64,000 bases of DNA, taken from positions 24,849 through 88,848 of the forward strand of contig UQZA01000009.1 of assembly GCA_900545515.1 (NCBI GenBank), given 5' to 3'. The translations under genes were made by a program, and so were the position numbers. The notes under the pieces were generated by a model that saw only the letters and a list, made by a program, of their open reading frames with translations, was not told the origin of the DNA and searched no databases. The DNA is from an uncultured Eubacteriales bacterium. Its GTDB lineage: Bacteria; Bacillota; Clostridia; Oscillospirales; Oscillospiraceae. Of this stretch, positions 16,378-23,799 are shown in pieces; position 1 is the first letter of the stretch, and each line of letters begins with the position of its first letter.

Positions 16378-16514
16378 AGGCGGTTGCCCCGAGCAGTGGC
16401 ATTTACTTTTTAACACTGGCGCGGCAGCACCCTGTATTCCCCGGGGGAAACCAGGAAGCTACCGTGCCAGTCCGGAAAAAGGAAATGCTGCTGCTTCTGA
16501 GGCAGCGTTTTTTT
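16378..16514 (+). ncRNA. structured leader or small RNA ending in a terminator
   Basis: Between the htpG terminator and the next gene lies a strongly paired region. ACTGGCGCGGCAGC (16415-16428) pairs with GCTACCGTGCCAGT (16458-16471) with one mismatch and one wobble, enclosing CCTG..TTCCCC/GGGGGAA..CCAGG. A competing hairpin CAGTG (16394-16398) / CACTG (16414-16418) would disrupt it. It ends in GCTGC-ttctgag-GCAGC followed by GTTTTTTT (16490-16514), a terminator before the downstream coding region. This is the layout of an attenuator or riboswitch, but I recognise no known class. Confidence 0.45.
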
Positions 16515-16590
16515 CTGTTGCGCTTTTATGACATGTGTGATAAACTGGTACCATCAATCTTTTGCGAATGAAGCGGGAAGGGAGGGCGTG

Positions 16591-17292
16591 ATGAGCTACT
16601 ACTATGAGTATACATTTTCTGATCTGGCGGAGTTCCTTTCCAGCCCCGAGGGGATGGCAGTGGCGGGAGTGGTTCTGTTTTTCCTGGCGTTCCTGGCTGT
16701 TCAGTATGTATTTCAATCCCTGAGCTTGTATGCCATTGCCAGGAGGCGGGGAATTGCCCACCCCGGCCTTGCCTGGGTGCCGGTGGCCTATTCCTGGATT
16801 TTGGGTAGTATTTCGGACCAGTACCAGTATGTGGTCCAGGGTAAGATCCGCAATTACAGGAAAATACTTCTGGCTCTGGCCGTTGTGTCCTTCTTTTTCA
16901 GCGGAGCAGGGGTTCTGTTGATGGCTAACTGGGGGACGGTTCTGGTCGCGCTACAGGGCGAATTTTCCTTCCTGCACCATGAAGTGGGACAGGCCGCTGC
17001 GGCCACGGTCGCTGGACTGTCGGCAGCCGGACTGGTGGTGTACCAATATATCAGTCTGTATGACCTGTACCAGTCTTGTAATCCTGGTAACAGCGTGGCT
17101 TTCTTGGTGCTGTCTGCCGTCTTTCCATTCCTGGCCTCCTTTTTCCTCTTTGCAGACCGAAAGAAGGAGCGGGGGATGCCGCCCCGGCGGGAAGGGCAGG
17201 CAACAGAGCGGGAGCCCCAGGATTCCCAAGGGGCGCCGGTGGCAGAGGAATCCTGGGATGATCCGGATCGGGACCGCCCGGTGGAGTCGTAA
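16591..17292 (+). CDS. multi-pass membrane protein, first of a tandem paralogous pair
   Basis: The 233-residue protein has about five hydrophobic segments and a charged C-terminal tail (DRKKERGMPPRR...). It shares with the next gene a run of motifs: SLYxIAxRRGI, AWxPVxxxWIxGSISDQYQYVV, and LYDLYQSCNPxNSVxFLVLS. ATG 16591 follows GGGAAGGGAGGG. The motif set resembles membrane proteins of unknown function common in Oscillospiraceae, and no enzymatic signature is seen. Expression may depend on read-through of the terminator-like structure just upstream. Confidence 0.75.
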   Translation: MSYYYEYTFSDLAEFLSSPEGMAVAGVVLFFLAFLAVQYVFQSLSLYAIARRRGIAHPGLAWVPVAYSWILGSISDQYQYVVQGKIRNYRKILLALAVVSFFFSGAGVLLMANWGTVLVALQGEFSFLHHEVGQAAAATVAGLSAAGLVVYQYISLYDLYQSCNPGNSVAFLVLSAVFPFLASFFLFADRKKERGMPPRREGQATEREPQDSQGAPVAEESWDDPDRDRPVES

Positions 17293-17314
17293 ATCAAAGA
17301 AAGGTGGAAGTTAT

Positions 17315-18013
17315 ATGGAACTCTATGGGAGCTTTGCTCTGCGGCCTGGCGACGAAGTCGCGTTTGCCGGCGCCATGTTGATGTGCATGGGCATTGGAAT
17401 GGTTCTTAGCGTGGCCTGCTATGTGCTGGAGGCGCTGAGCCTTTATACCATTGCCCAGCGGCGTGGAATTCGGAAGCCCTGGCTGGCATGGATTCCTGTA
17501 GTCAATGTGTGGATTGTGGGCAGCATTTCCGATCAGTACCAGTATGTGGTGAACCGGCGGATACAGAATCGCAGGAAGGTGCTGCTGGGGCTTGCCATTG
17601 CCTGCGGTGTGACGTTTTTGGGCTATACGGTCTGCCTGTTGGGAGTGGCAGGCCGTGCTCTGATGAATGAGGCAGACGGCTTGATGGTAGCGTGGCTGCT
17701 GTTTGCCATGCTGTTTGTTCTGGCTGCCTTTGCCATCGTTGTAACTTACACGGTGTTTGCCTTCATCAGCCTGTATTATGTTTATAAATCTTGTAATCCC
17801 GACACAGCAGTGGTCTTTTTGGTCCTCTCCATTGTGATTCCGGCGACGATGCCTTTCTTCCTGCTGGCGGACCGGAACTTGGACCGGGGGATGCCCCCCA
17901 GGCGGCAGGAGCCCCAGCCTCTGCCGGAGACTGCGCAGAATGTGGAGCCAACCGGGAAAGAACCTGCGGAAGCCTCGCCGGAGGAGCCTGAGAGCACATC
18001 TCAAGAATTGTAA
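17315..18013 (+). CDS. multi-pass membrane protein, second of a tandem paralogous pair
   Basis: This paralogue of 232 residues repeats the SLYTIAQRRGI, AWIPVVNVWIVGSISDQYQYVVNRRI, YYVYKSCNPDTAVVFLVLS and LADRNLDRGMPPRR motifs of the upstream gene, then ends in a Pro/Glu-rich tail. It starts at ATG 17315 behind AAAGGTGG, 22 bp after the upstream stop. Tandem duplication is the simplest origin. The conserved SISDQYQY loop and KSCNP segment are the best clues to function, which remains unknown. Its 3' end is at a hairpin shared with ribU. Confidence 0.75.
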   Translation: MELYGSFALRPGDEVAFAGAMLMCMGIGMVLSVACYVLEALSLYTIAQRRGIRKPWLAWIPVVNVWIVGSISDQYQYVVNRRIQNRRKVLLGLAIACGVTFLGYTVCLLGVAGRALMNEADGLMVAWLLFAMLFVLAAFAIVVTYTVFAFISLYYVYKSCNPDTAVVFLVLSIVIPATMPFFLLADRNLDRGMPPRRQEPQPLPETAQNVEPTGKEPAEASPEEPESTSQEL

Positions 18014-18019
18014 AAGAAT

Positions 18020-18059
18020 CCAGGGGATATCTCCAGCTTCGGTAGGAGATATCCCCTGG
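18020..18059. terminator. convergent terminator hairpin between membrane-protein pair and ribU
   Basis: Perfect 15-bp stem CCAGGGGATATCTCC (18020-18034) / GGAGATATCCCCTGG (18045-18059). A T-rich tract follows on the minus strand (GATTCTTTTAC), so it should end ribU transcription and probably also stops plus-strand transcription. Confidence 0.75.
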
Positions 18060-18065
18060 TATCGT

Positions 18066-18785
18066 TCAGGCCACTTTTTCAAACAGTGGCTTTTCTACCC
18101 GCTTATACAGCAGCAGGGTCAACAGGGAGACCACAGCGGCTTTCAACAGATTGAGAGGCGCCACAGAGAAGAGCACCAGCGTGGACACGGAGTGAATTTG
18201 ACCGTTGATGGAGCTACCCATGGCGACGATTTGGTCCAGAGGAAGTCCAAAAAGGACGGAGAATTTGGGTAGCAGATACACAGCATTAAATAAACTGCCG
18301 AAAATGGTCATGATGACCGTGCCCAGGGCCAGACCCAGCAGGGCGGTTTTCTTGGTTTTCTTCACGTGATAACAAATAGCAGCAGGCAGAACCAGAGTGC
18401 AGCCCACCACGAAGTTGGCAAAGTCCCCTACAAAAGCGGTGGAGGTGCCTTTGGTCAGAAGCTTCAGCAGGATCTTCATACCCTCGCAAACCACGCCAGC
18501 GGAGGGGCCTAAGTAAAATGAGCACAGCAGCACAGGCAACTCGGAAAAGTCCAGCTTATAGAAGCCGGGGGCCAGGAAGGGCAGGGGAAAGTCCAAAAGA
18601 TGCAGGACCGTGGCAATGGCGCTGCAAATGGCAATGAGGGTGATCCGGCGGGTGGGGGAGACTTTACGTTTGGGGGGCAGGAAGTGCTCTGCAATCCGGG
18701 CTACAGCCACCAGGGCCAGGGCAATGAGGATGCAGATTAGCAGGAACGACAGATTTTCCTTTGCGGTTTCTAGGAGCTTGCTCAC
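18066..18785 (-). CDS. ribU: riboflavin ECF transporter S component RibU
   Basis: RibU is the membrane substrate-binding subunit that brings riboflavin into the cell with the shared ECF energising module. The protein of 239 residues has about six hydrophobic segments and the family pattern FPLPFLAPGFYKLDFSELPVLLCSFYLGP...GDFANFVVG. The start is GTG 18785, with GAGGTGA upstream. An FMN riboswitch and attenuator precede it, confirming the riboflavin assignment. A longer N-terminal hydrophobic helix and basic stretch (residues 1-45) precede the usual RibU start. The EcfAAT genes are not in this window. Confidence 0.92.
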   Translation of the reverse strand: MSKLLETAKENLSFLLICILIALALVAVARIAEHFLPPKRKVSPTRRITLIAICSAIATVLHLLDFPLPFLAPGFYKLDFSELPVLLCSFYLGPSAGVVCEGMKILLKLLTKGTSTAFVGDFANFVVGCTLVLPAAICYHVKKTKKTALLGLALGTVIMTIFGSLFNAVYLLPKFSVLFGLPLDQIVAMGSSINGQIHSVSTLVLFSVAPLNLLKAAVVSLLTLLLYKRVEKPLFEKVA

Positions 18786-18800
18786 AGGGTATCACCTCGT

Positions 18801-18832
18801 AATAAAATACGCCCGGAGAAACTCTCCGGGCG
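18801..18832 (-). terminator. attenuator terminator of the ribU leader
   Basis: On the minus strand CGCCCGGAGA (18832-18823) and TCTCCGGGCG (18819-18810) form a 10-bp stem with 3-nt loop followed by TATTTTATT. It lies between the FMN riboswitch and the ribU start, as expected for transcriptional attenuation. Confidence 0.85.
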
Positions 18833-18860
18833 CGAAAATAAACGCACGTCAAACGGTGCG

Positions 18861-18988
18861 CATCTTCTTCCATCCAGACTGTACTGTCGGTGCTGGAATT
18901 TCACCAGCTCGGCGCTGCAAGCAGCGTTCGCGGACTTGCCCTGGGGCTCACCGCCGGTCGGGAATTTCACCCTGCCCTGAAGATTTCC
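18861..18988 (-). promoter_or_regulatory. FMN riboswitch (RFN element)
   Basis: Read on the minus strand it carries the hallmark segments in order: AGGGCAGGGTGAAATTCCC, GACCGGCGGTGAGCCC, TCCGCGAA, CTGGTGAAATTCCAGCACCG and ACAGTCTGGATGGAAGAAGA. These define the RFN junction that binds FMN and represses riboflavin uptake genes. Confidence 0.95.
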
Positions 18989-19009
18989 GTATTTTGTTGG
19001 GTCGGTGAC

Positions 19010-19038
19010 ACTATACCGCAGATCGGGTGGATTGTCAA
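19010..19038 (-). promoter_or_regulatory. promoter of the FMN riboswitch-ribU transcript
   Basis: Minus-strand TTGACA (19038-19033), 17-bp spacer, TATAGT (19015-19010). Confidence 0.8.
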
Positions 19039-19060
19039 GACCTTTTTTTTCTGCTATAAT
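19032..19060 (+). promoter_or_regulatory. divergent promoter for the DUF1273 gene
   Basis: TTGTCA (19032-19037), 17-bp spacer, TATAAT (19055-19060). Its -35 hexamer overlaps the minus-strand -35 of the ribU promoter base for base apart from one position. Confidence 0.75.
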
Positions 19061-19145
19061 GGCGACTGAAGCGATTACGGTACGCTGTAGCTTCCATGTG
19101 CTGCTTTGCATGCAGGGGCGTAATCTGCGGGAGCGGGGGGATACT

Positions 19146-19631
19146 ATGGTCTGCGCTTTTACGGGGCATCGCCCGGAGAAGCTGCCCTGGGGCAGCCGGG
19201 AGACAGACCCCCGGTGCTGTGCGTTGAAGATTCAGCTGGACCGGGCGGTCCGGGCGGCCTGGGAGGCAGGCGCTACGACCTTCGCCTGCGGCCTGGCTCG
19301 GGGATGCGACTTTTACTTTGCTGAGGCGGTACTCCGCCTGCAGGAGCAGGCGGAGGGAATCTCCCTGGAGGCCTGGATTCCCTGCCCGGAGCAGCCCAAC
19401 CGGTGGAAGGAGCCGGATCAGGCCCGCTACCGCACCCTCCTGACCCGGTGCAGCCGGGTCCATGTGGTGGAACCGGCGTATGCCCCGGGCTGCATGCTGC
19501 GCCGGAACCGGGCCATGTTGCAGGCGGCGGACTGGCTCATCAGCGTTTACGATGGCAGTGGCGGCGGGACCGGTGCAGCAGTGGCCTATGCCAACCGGCT
19601 GGGCCTGCCGGTGGAAGCAATCTGGCTGTAA
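19146..19631 (+). CDS. SLOG-domain DUF1273 (YpsA-like) protein
   Basis: This is a 161-residue protein starting MVCAFTGHRPEKLPWG, then GATTFACGLARGCDFYFAE and DGSGGGTGAAVAYA, the Rossmann-like SLOG fold of the DUF1273/YpsA family (relatives of DprA and lysine-decarboxylase-like proteins) that probably bind nucleotide-derived ligands. ATG 19146 is chosen because GGGGGGA precedes it and the family begins FTGHR. It has its own promoter divergent from ribU. Precise function is unknown; in Bacillus YpsA influences cell division, which may not transfer. Confidence 0.85.
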   Translation: MVCAFTGHRPEKLPWGSRETDPRCCALKIQLDRAVRAAWEAGATTFACGLARGCDFYFAEAVLRLQEQAEGISLEAWIPCPEQPNRWKEPDQARYRTLLTRCSRVHVVEPAYAPGCMLRRNRAMLQAADWLISVYDGSGGGTGAAVAYANRLGLPVEAIWL

Positions 19632-20105
19632 TCAGCCGGGCATTTCCAATCCCTGGACCACGCCATTGGCAGAGGTGTCTGTGATGTCGGCTCCGATGAC
19701 CTGGTCTTTATAGACCAGCAAAGTGGCGTAGACTGGGTCGGAGGCATTGGGATAATTTTCAATTTCGTATACATAGCGAGTGGCGGTTTTGCCGGCGTAC
19801 TGGGTGAGGTCGAAGCCTTGGCTCATTTGCAGGGCGTTGTACCGCTGGTAGACCTCTGTGATCTCTGAGGGAATCCGGACCTGCTGGGTCTGGACCGGGG
19901 AGTTTACCACTTCCCAACCGTAGTCTGTCAGGTACTGCACTCTGGCGTCATTGGTGGCAACGGAAACGGGCTGCTCCTGGGACGGCGCCGGGCTTTCTCC
20001 GCCGCCGCCCTTTGCCAGAATGCAGATGAGGACGATGAGGGCGGCCAGAGCGGCCAGAACCAGGATAACGCGTTTTTTATTGACTTTTGCGGTCATCATG
20101 ACCAT
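19632..20105 (-). CDS. DUF4830-type membrane-anchored or secreted protein
   Basis: This 157-residue protein has a hydrophobic N-terminal segment (KKRVILVLAALAALIVLICILA) and an extracellular part with YLTDYGWEV, IPSEITEVYQRYNALQMSQGFDLTQYAGKT and YVYEIENYP...LLVYKDQVIGADI, as in the DUF4830 family from Clostridia, whose function is unknown. The start at 20105 (MVMMTAK) follows GGAGGGA. It ends immediately next to the stop of the convergent DUF1273 gene, with no intergenic space. Confidence 0.75.
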   Translation of the reverse strand: MVMMTAKVNKKRVILVLAALAALIVLICILAKGGGGESPAPSQEQPVSVATNDARVQYLTDYGWEVVNSPVQTQQVRIPSEITEVYQRYNALQMSQGFDLTQYAGKTATRYVYEIENYPNASDPVYATLLVYKDQVIGADITDTSANGVVQGLEMPG

Positions 20106-20177
20106 AGCGATCCCTCCAGTTGTTTTGGTGGTACATCCTATGGCCTGGACCAGGCGAATAGAACAGAGGGTGGGTAC

Positions 20178-20906
20178 ATGCTGCAAAGATTGGATAAGAT
20201 ATTGGCCGGCTCCGGTCTTTTGACCCGCAGTCAGGCAAAGGAAGCCCTGCGAGCGGGGCGGGTGCAGGTGGATGGAGTTCCGGCCCGGGACGGGGCGGCA
20301 AAAGTGGACCCGGAGACGGCGCAGGTGACCCTGGATGGGGCAACGGTAGCCGGAGGGACGGTGGTGCTGCTGCTCAATAAGCCTGCAGGATACGTCACCT
20401 CCACCCGGGACCCCAGGGACCCCACGGTGATGGAGCTGCTGCCGCCGGCTTACCGGCGGCGGGTGACGCCGGTGGGGCGTCTGGACAAGGATACGGAGGG
20501 GCTCCTGCTGTTTACAGACGATGGCGAGCTGGCTCACCGGCTGATTTCCCCACGATACCGGGTGCCCAAGGTGTACTATGCCCGCCACGAGGGGCAGGGG
20601 ACAGAAGGGGATGTGGAAGCCTTTGCCGGGGGATTGGTGCTGGGAGACGGGACGGTGTGCCTTCCGGCCAAGCTGGAACCTCTGGGACCGGGAGAGAGCC
20701 TGGTGACAATTTGCGAGGGAAAATACCATCAGGTCCGGCGGATGCTGGCTTCCCGGGGGATGCCGGTTACCTATTTGGAGCGCCGGGCAGAAGGACAGTT
20801 GACCTTGGACGGAGTGCCCCGTGGCCATTTTCGCGTTTTGAGTCAGGCGGAGCGCCACCTGCTGTCCAGCGGCGGGGAGACGCTGTCTTTTGGTCATTTT
20901 CTTTAA
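20178..20906 (+). CDS. RsuA/RluB-family rRNA pseudouridine synthase
   Basis: The enzyme isomerises a uridine in rRNA. An N-terminal S4 RNA-binding domain (MLQRLDKILAGSGLLTRSQAKEALRAGRVQVDG, residues 1-50) is followed by the synthase domain with the catalytic-aspartate motif GRLDKDTEGLLLFTDDG near residue 100 and the KYHQVRRML element near 190. At 242 residues it is normal for the family. Divergent from the DUF4830 gene, 72 bp away. Whether it acts on 16S (RsuA) or 23S (RluB/E/F) rRNA is not decidable here. Confidence 0.92.
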   Translation: MLQRLDKILAGSGLLTRSQAKEALRAGRVQVDGVPARDGAAKVDPETAQVTLDGATVAGGTVVLLLNKPAGYVTSTRDPRDPTVMELLPPAYRRRVTPVGRLDKDTEGLLLFTDDGELAHRLISPRYRVPKVYYARHEGQGTEGDVEAFAGGLVLGDGTVCLPAKLEPLGPGESLVTICEGKYHQVRRMLASRGMPVTYLERRAEGQLTLDGVPRGHFRVLSQAERHLLSSGGETLSFGHFL

Positions 20907-20970
20907 AAACACCCCCTCAAGACTGGGCGAAGTGCCTGAAAATATGTGATATTCCATAAAAAACCGAGGC

Positions 20971-21027
20971 CGTTTTGCAATATTTTGTCAAATGGCACTT
21001 GCAAAACGTGCCAAAACGGTGTATGAT
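20971..21027 (+). promoter_or_regulatory. promoter and inverted-repeat operator of the PucR-type regulator
   Basis: TTGCAA (20999-21004), 17-bp spacer, TATGAT (21022-21027). CGTTTTGCAA (20971-20980) and TTGCAAAACG (20999-21008) form a perfect inverted repeat overlapping the -35, and CCAAAACGG (21011-21019) repeats the core. Confidence 0.65.
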
Positions 21028-21082
21028 ATTGTTGTGATTTTGTGTTTACCGTTTGGGTGCAAGGTACAAGGAGGGCGCTGTC

Positions 21083-22177
21083 ATGTCCAATCGGATTTTT
21101 CAGAATGTGATCGTGCAATTAAAAGACGCCACAGACCGGATTCTGGGTGTCATGGACCCGGAGGGGATTGTCATCTCCTGCAGCGACACGAGCCTCCTGG
21201 GGGAGAGATGGCCAGAGGCCGCCCTGAAGGTGGGTAGCTCTCTGGACGCCATGGTGAGCTTTGAGGGGCGGACCTTTAAGGCCATTGTGGGTAACAGCAA
21301 TTACTATGAGTATGCCGTGTTTTCCAGCGGTGAGGATGAGATGGCACGAAGCATGTGCCTCATGGCCTATGTGGCCCTGAATGACGCCAAGGTTTTTTAT
21401 GAGGAACGCCATGACCGGGGCACCTTTGTGAAGAACATCATCATGGATAACATCCTCCCGGGTGATATCTATATCCGCGCCAAGGAGCTGCATTTTTCCA
21501 TTGACGCCCCCAGAGCCGTGTTCCTGGTCCGCCAGCTGGGCCATGGGGACGTGGCGGCGGTTGAGGTGCTCCAGAGTATTTTTTCAGACCGGCTCCAGGA
21601 CTTTGTCCTGAGCATCAACGAGTCGGACATCGCCGTCGTGAAGCAGATTAGTCCCAGCACCACCTCGGAGGATCTTCTGCGCCTGGCCCAGTCCATGGAG
21701 GACCTGCTGAAGACGGAGCTGTTCATCAAAACGGTGATCGGCATTGGCACTGTGTCCAGTCATCTTCGGGAGCTGGCGGACTCTTACAAGGAGGCCCAGA
21801 CTGCCATTGATGTGGGTAAGGTCTTTGATACAGAGAAGACCATCATCAACTACGAAAATCTGGGGATTGGCCGCCTGATTTACCAGCTGCCTACGACGCT
21901 GTGTGAGATTTTCCTGACTGAGGTGTTTAAGAAAAATTCCATAGACTCCCTGGACCAGGAGACTCTCTTTACCATCAATAAGTTTTTTGAGAATAATCTG
22001 AATGTGTCGGAGACCTCCCGGAAGCTGTTTGTCCACCGGAATACCCTGGTGTACCGGCTGGAGAAGATCAAAAAGCTCACAGGGCTGGACCTGCGGCAGT
22101 TCGACCACGCCATTATTTTCAAGGTTGCCCTCATGGTTCGGAAATATTTGTCTTCTCGCGACATCCATCCTGCCTGA
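21083..22177 (+). CDS. PucR/CdaR-family transcriptional regulator
   Basis: This 364-residue protein ends with the PucR/CdaR helix-turn-helix: FFENNLNVSETSRKLFVHRNTLVYRLEKIKKLTGLDLRQFDHAIIFKVAL (about residues 300-355). The N-terminal part resembles a sugar-diacid-recognition-like sensor domain. ATG 21083 follows AAGGAGGG. It has its own promoter with inverted repeats, suggesting autoregulation, and lies 30 bp upstream of ftsE, so read-through into the cell-wall block is likely. Its ligand and targets are not known; the gene neighbourhood suggests cell-envelope control, which is inference. Confidence 0.85.
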   Translation: MSNRIFQNVIVQLKDATDRILGVMDPEGIVISCSDTSLLGERWPEAALKVGSSLDAMVSFEGRTFKAIVGNSNYYEYAVFSSGEDEMARSMCLMAYVALNDAKVFYEERHDRGTFVKNIIMDNILPGDIYIRAKELHFSIDAPRAVFLVRQLGHGDVAAVEVLQSIFSDRLQDFVLSINESDIAVVKQISPSTTSEDLLRLAQSMEDLLKTELFIKTVIGIGTVSSHLRELADSYKEAQTAIDVGKVFDTEKTIINYENLGIGRLIYQLPTTLCEIFLTEVFKKNSIDSLDQETLFTINKFFENNLNVSETSRKLFVHRNTLVYRLEKIKKLTGLDLRQFDHAIIFKVALMVRKYLSSRDIHPA

Positions 22178-22207
22178 TTTCGGCAAATAATCTGGAGCAA
22201 AGGAATT

Positions 22208-22897
22208 ATGATAGAATTTACAAATGTGGTAAAAGCATACCACACCGGTAACAAAGCCTTGAAGGGCATTTCCATGCACATTAACGATGGAGAATTTGTC
22301 TTCCTGGTGGGCCCATCCGGTTCCGGCAAATCCACCATCATCAAGCTCATCACCGGTGAAATCCAGCCGACGGAGGGAAACGTCCTGGTGAATCAATTCC
22401 ACCTGGAGTCCATACGCAGCCGGGAGATCCCCTATTTGCGCAGGACGGTGGGGGTGGTCTTCCAGGATTTTCGCTTAATTGCCAATAAGACTGTTTATGA
22501 AAATATCGCGTTTGCCATGCGGGTCATCGGGGCGCGGGAGAAAGAAATCCGCAGCCGGGTGCCCTACGTCCTGGAGCTGGTCGGCCTGGAAAACAAGGGC
22601 CGCCGCCACCCTGGCGAGCTCTCCGGCGGTGAGCAGCAGCGGGTAGCCATTGCCAGAGCATTGGTGAACAATCCCTCCATGATCATTGCCGATGAACCCA
22701 CCGGCAACCTGGACCCGGCCCGGTCCTATGAGATCATGCTTCTGCTGGAGGAGATCAACAACCTGGGCACCACAGTCCTAGTGGTGACCCACGAGCGGGA
22801 GCTGGTGGAGCGGTTCACCAAACGAGTGATTGCCATTGACGATGGCAAGGTAATCAGCGACGGAATGGACGGGTATTATCACTATGAAGAGCAATAA
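22208..22897 (+). CDS. ftsE: cell division ATP-binding protein FtsE
   Basis: FtsE is the cytosolic ATPase of the FtsEX complex, which drives peptidoglycan hydrolases outside the cell through FtsX. Walker A GPSGSGKST (35-43), ABC signature LSGGEQQRVAIARAL (near 140) and Walker B IIADEPTGNLD (near 160) are intact. Its stop overlaps ftsX by 14 bp. The following M23 gene is the expected hydrolase partner. Confidence 0.96.
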   Translation: MIEFTNVVKAYHTGNKALKGISMHINDGEFVFLVGPSGSGKSTIIKLITGEIQPTEGNVLVNQFHLESIRSREIPYLRRTVGVVFQDFRLIANKTVYENIAFAMRVIGAREKEIRSRVPYVLELVGLENKGRRHPGELSGGEQQRVAIARALVNNPSMIIADEPTGNLDPARSYEIMLLLEEINNLGTTVLVVTHERELVERFTKRVIAIDDGKVISDGMDGYYHYEEQ

Positions 22898-23771
22898 TTT
22901 TGGTTATCTTTTGAAGGAGGGCGTTCGGGGCATTTTCCTCCATGGCTTTATGTCCTTTGCCGCGGTGTGCGTCACGGTTGCCTGCCTGATTATCATTGGA
23001 AGCTTCTCTATGCTTTTGTATAACCTGAACATCATGGTGGCGGAGGTGGAGCAGGACGCGGAGATACTGGTCTACATCGACGAGAACTATACGGAGGCAG
23101 AGGCCAAAAGTGTGGGTTCCAAAATTAATATGATTGAAAATGTTCACCAGGCGACCTTTGTCAGCCGGCAGCAGGCTCTGGAGGAGTTTGTGGCCAAACA
23201 GGGAAATGAAGCTGCCTTCCAGGGGATCCAGGCGGATGTTCTGCGGGACCGGTTTATTGTGACCCTGGAGGACAACAACCGGATGAAGGAAACGGTTCCC
23301 ATGATTGAGGCAGTTTCCGGTGTGGACGAGGTGAATGCGCCGTACCGGGTGGCGGAGGCCTTTGCCACCGTTCAGCACATCCTGCGCATTGTTTCTGCCG
23401 CCGTGATTATCTTGCTGCTGGTGGTGTCTCTTCTCATCATTTCCAATACAGTCAAGCTGGCCATGTATGACCGCCGGGATGAGATTGCCATTATGAAGAT
23501 GGTAGGCGCTACCAATGCCTTCATCCGGTTCCCCTTTGTGGTGGAAGGCTTCCTCTTGGGTATGTTTGGCGCGGCTATGGCATTCTTCCTGGAGTGGGGC
23601 TTGTACAATGCTTTGGTTAGCTGGATTGGCAAGGTGGATGCCCTGAACCTGCTGCAGTTTGTCCCATTTGCGGAACTACTTTGGCCCATGATGGGGACCT
23701 TTGGCGCTGCCGGACTGTTTGTTGGTATTTTTGGCAGCTTTACCTCCATTCGAAGATTCCTGGACGTGTAA
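22884..23771 (+). CDS. ftsX: cell division protein FtsX
   Basis: FtsX is the membrane subunit of FtsEX. It has an N-terminal membrane helix (about 20-45), a large extracellular domain (EVEQDAEILVYIDENYTEAEAKSV ... GVDEVNAPYRVAE), and three more helices with the cytosolic segment MYDRRDEIAIMKMVGATNAFIRFPFVVEG typical of FtsX. The 295-residue length is normal. It is translationally coupled to ftsE and followed 28 bp later by a coiled-coil M23 hydrolase that is the probable activation target. Confidence 0.95.
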   Translation: MKSNNFGYLLKEGVRGIFLHGFMSFAAVCVTVACLIIIGSFSMLLYNLNIMVAEVEQDAEILVYIDENYTEAEAKSVGSKINMIENVHQATFVSRQQALEEFVAKQGNEAAFQGIQADVLRDRFIVTLEDNNRMKETVPMIEAVSGVDEVNAPYRVAEAFATVQHILRIVSAAVIILLLVVSLLIISNTVKLAMYDRRDEIAIMKMVGATNAFIRFPFVVEGFLLGMFGAAMAFFLEWGLYNALVSWIGKVDALNLLQFVPFAELLWPMMGTFGAAGLFVGIFGSFTSIRRFLDV

Positions 23772-23799
23772 GGCTCGTTGCAAAGGAGATCATGAAACG

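Noticed and set aside
16979..18013. A longer fused reading frame spanning both tandem membrane-protein genes
   Set aside because: The first part reads the upstream gene in the wrong frame; homology, SD and ATG at 17315 define the true start.
19632..20957. Extended 441-codon frame upstream of the DUF4830 gene
   Set aside because: The extension is antisense to the pseudouridine synthase and lacks domains; the true N-terminus with a membrane helix starts at 20105.
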